From Thermoplasmatales archaeon (GTDB lineage: Archaea; Thermoplasmatota; Thermoplasmata; Thermoplasmatales; Thermoplasmataceae), in NCBI GenBank assembly GCA_027366585.1, contig DAHXNF010000036.1, positions 120,303-184,302 of the forward strand: a DNA stretch of 64,000 nt, in the 5' to 3' direction. Under the pieces are notes generated by a model. The model was not told where the DNA came from and ran no database searches. It saw only the letters and a list, made by a program, of their open reading frames with translations. The position numbers and the translations under genes are program-made. Within the stretch, counting starts at the first letter, position 1. Every line of letters begins with the position of its first letter. Shown piece by piece: positions 61,857 through 64,000 of the stretch.

Positions 61857-62789
61857 ATGATTTGCAGCCACTGTGAAGAAAAGGCGATCTATTCCGCACG
61901 TTACAACGGAATGAACCTGTGCAGATATCATCTTGAGGGGAGCATAGAGAAGAGAGTAAAGCAGGAAATCAGGTCGCAGGTCTCTTTCAGTGGGCCTAAG
62001 ACAAGGATTGCGGTCGCATTGTCTGGAGGCAAGGACAGCTCGGTCCTGCTCTACCTTTTGCATAAGATACTTGGAGAACGGAGGAATCTCGAATTGACTG
62101 CTGTGACGGTCGACGAAGGGATCAAAGGATACAGGGATACTGAATTGATAGGTGCAAGGAAGATTTGCTCGGACCTTGGGGTTGATCACAGGATCATTTC
62201 CTTCAAGGAACGATTTGGAAGGGATATGGACGAAATTTCCATCCTTGATCCGGGGACCATTCCATGCTCGCATTGCGGCCCGATGAGGAGACAGGTTCTC
62301 AATGTACTGGCCAGCGAAGCGGAAGCTGATTATATAGCACTTGGTATGAACCTTGACGATTACGCCCAGTCAGTATTCATGAACGTCATTAAGGGGGATG
62401 TTCCAAGGATGGCCAGGTTATCGCCTCATGATGAGCCAAATGAACTTCTTATTCGCAGGATTCTTCCCCTTAAGAGGATCCCGGAAAAGGAGGTCATGAT
62501 ATATGCTCTTGTAAATGGCATCAAAGCCGAGAGAATCTGGTGTCCGTATTACGGCAGGGCTGAAAGGAATGAAGCGAGGGATATAATAACCGGGCTTGAG
62601 GAAAAACATCCTGGAACCGCGTTCTCCATAGCAAATTTTGGAGATGCGGTAAAGCAATCTCTGAAGCATCACCCCGGGAACAAGCTGACAAGATGCAGGA
62701 TCTGCGGTAACCCGACAGAGTCTGATATCTGCTCAGTATGCAGGAATCTCGACAGGCTGGATGCACTAAGCGATCTTCACGCTGCGTAG
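61857..62789 (+). CDS. TtuA/Ncs6-family tRNA thiolation enzyme
   Basis: 310 aa; N-terminal CSHCEEKAIY zinc finger, PP-loop VALSGGKDSSVLLYLL, PCSHCGPMRRQVLN, C-terminal CRICGNPTESDICSVC. Confidence 0.88.
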   Translation: MICSHCEEKAIYSARYNGMNLCRYHLEGSIEKRVKQEIRSQVSFSGPKTRIAVALSGGKDSSVLLYLLHKILGERRNLELTAVTVDEGIKGYRDTELIGARKICSDLGVDHRIISFKERFGRDMDEISILDPGTIPCSHCGPMRRQVLNVLASEAEADYIALGMNLDDYAQSVFMNVIKGDVPRMARLSPHDEPNELLIRRILPLKRIPEKEVMIYALVNGIKAERIWCPYYGRAERNEARDIITGLEEKHPGTAFSIANFGDAVKQSLKHHPGNKLTRCRICGNPTESDICSVCRNLDRLDALSDLHAA

Positions 62790-62830
62790 CTGCATGGAGA
62801 GCTTTAATAGGGCTGGGAAAATAAGTTCAT

Positions 62831-63598
62831 ATGGACGAGTGGAGACAGACCGCACTTAGGTTCCTGGAGCAGTGGATCAGCCAGGATTTTGTAGATGCCG
62901 TTATACTTACTGGAAGCATGGTTACAAAATATCATGATTCCCATTCTGACATCGATATACATATTGTATTGACCGAGGGCACAGGCTGGCGTGAAAGGGG
63001 CAACCTAATCATGGATGGCCACGTTATCGAATACTTTGTAAATCCTGCAAGAATGATAAGGAAATACATGGAGGAGGACTACAGGCAGAACAAAAGAACG
63101 GATGCAAGGATGTTCTCGATGGGAGAATCGGTTTTTGATCGCAATGACGTAATTTCAGCACTGAAGAAGGAAGCATCCCAAATGATGAAAAAACCTTTTC
63201 CGATGCGGGAAAAAGCATGGATAGAATCAGCCAAGTATCAGATCTGGGACCTCCAAGACAACCTTGCGTCGTTGTACGATTCTGAGGATCTTGGCTTCGA
63301 TGCATATTACTACACCTTTCTTTCAAAGACGTATGAAAGTTACTGCGTGTGGAGTGGAGAAGAGATAATTCCTCTTAACAAGATAACCAGGTATGTCTCA
63401 AATCCAGATTACAGAAGAGCATACTTCTTTGATGCACCGAAAGACATACAATTCTACGCAAAGCTCCTTGAATGCCTTAAAGCAGCTGATCGAAAAGTAA
63501 AATTCAACCAGGCAACGCTTCTTTCCAGCTACGTGCTGAACAAGATGGGGGGATTCGAAATTGATGGCTGGCGTCTCAGATCCGATATTCCACTTTAA
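62831..63598 (+). CDS. Nucleotidyltransferase-domain protein
   Basis: 255 aa; AVILTGSMVTKYHDSHSDIDIHIV. Confidence 0.75.
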   Translation: MDEWRQTALRFLEQWISQDFVDAVILTGSMVTKYHDSHSDIDIHIVLTEGTGWRERGNLIMDGHVIEYFVNPARMIRKYMEEDYRQNKRTDARMFSMGESVFDRNDVISALKKEASQMMKKPFPMREKAWIESAKYQIWDLQDNLASLYDSEDLGFDAYYYTFLSKTYESYCVWSGEEIIPLNKITRYVSNPDYRRAYFFDAPKDIQFYAKLLECLKAADRKVKFNQATLLSSYVLNKMGGFEIDGWRLRSDIPL

Positions 63599-63664
63599 TT
63601 GTCAGATAACAAACTGGCCTGCAAAATGTTTATTACAATTTCACCGATTCAAGCTCTCCTCATT

Positions 63665-63739
63665 GGGGTTGTAGCTTAGCTTGGTTTGAGCACCCGGCTG
63701 ATAACCGGGAGGTCACCGGTTCGAATCCGGTCAACCCCA
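63665..63739 (+). tRNA. tRNA-Ile (anticodon GAT)
   Basis: Acceptor GGGGTTG/CAACCCC, anticodon arm CCCGG-CTGATAA-CCGGG, T-arm ACCGGTTCGAATCCGGT. Confidence 0.96.
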
Positions 63740-63827
63740 TGTAGACAGCGTCAGCTTCCTGAAGGATGGTTTCTTTTACATAACTTTTCGACAGAGTGTC
63801 AGAATAAGTGCTAACTGCCTTATTCTT

Positions 63828-64000
63828 TTAATGCGAGGGGACTTCATCAACGAGGATTAAAGCGAATCCATCATGACCCTTGCCACCTACTGTTTGTATA
63901 GCAGTTGCCGTGACATTGTTTGTTCTCCTGAGGAGAGATAACATTGCTTTGACTCCTTCTGAGTTAGCATCGCTCCTTTCCTGATCAACTATTGCTCCCT
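63828..64000 (-). CDS. C-terminal fragment of a protein running off the window end, possibly an O-methyltransferase
   Basis: Reverse reading GAIVDQERSDANSEGVKAMLSLLRRTNNVTATAIQTVGGKGHDGFALILVDEVPSH*; open to the right edge. Confidence 0.4.
   Translation of the reverse strand, partial: GAIVDQERSDANSEGVKAMLSLLRRTNNVTATAIQTVGGKGHDGFALILVDEVPSH

Noticed and set aside
1-64000. CRISPR array or cas genes
   Set aside because: No regularly spaced direct repeats or cas-like proteins were seen by eye; a short degenerate array cannot be excluded without a repeat search.

Overview
The window looks like about 64 kb of chromosome from a Thermoplasmatales-type archaeon. Supporting markers are an HU/HTa-like histone substitute, nurA-herA-mre11-rad50, SepF, an archaeal TopA, PSH, TAW1, and dense short-spaced genes with GTG/TTG starts. 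Most of it is housekeeping: acyl-CoA dehydrogenase (partial), TYW1/Taw1, a gamma-delta/alpha/beta 2-oxoacid:ferredoxin oxidoreductase, class II RNR, the NurA-HerA-Mre11-Rad50 operon, a formiminotransferase/cyclodeaminase pair, class I RNR, a DRG GTPase, TopA, presenilin-like protease, PurH, spermidine synthase, GcvPA/PB, an RPA-type operon, beta-CASP nuclease, MTAP, a PIN-ATPase-KH protein and a TtuA/Ncs6-like enzyme. There are two tRNAs (Leu-GAG, Ile-GAT). Three decayed loci were read directly: an IS5-like transposase, an IS1634/IS4-like transposase N-terminus, and a TetR regulator with in-frame stops. No CRISPR array was seen. The most interesting signal is at 30.6-35.1 kb. A class I RNR alpha gene is followed by a canonical R2 (beta) gene and preceded by a second R2-fold paralog. 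A gap-free by-eye alignment to the neighbouring beta suggests the paralog lacks all three metal-binding glutamates and the radical tyrosine, keeps the Asp and two His ligands, and is truncated before the C-terminal alpha-docking tail. A B12-dependent class II RNR lies in the same window. Annotations are from reading sequence and ORF translations only; no searches were run.
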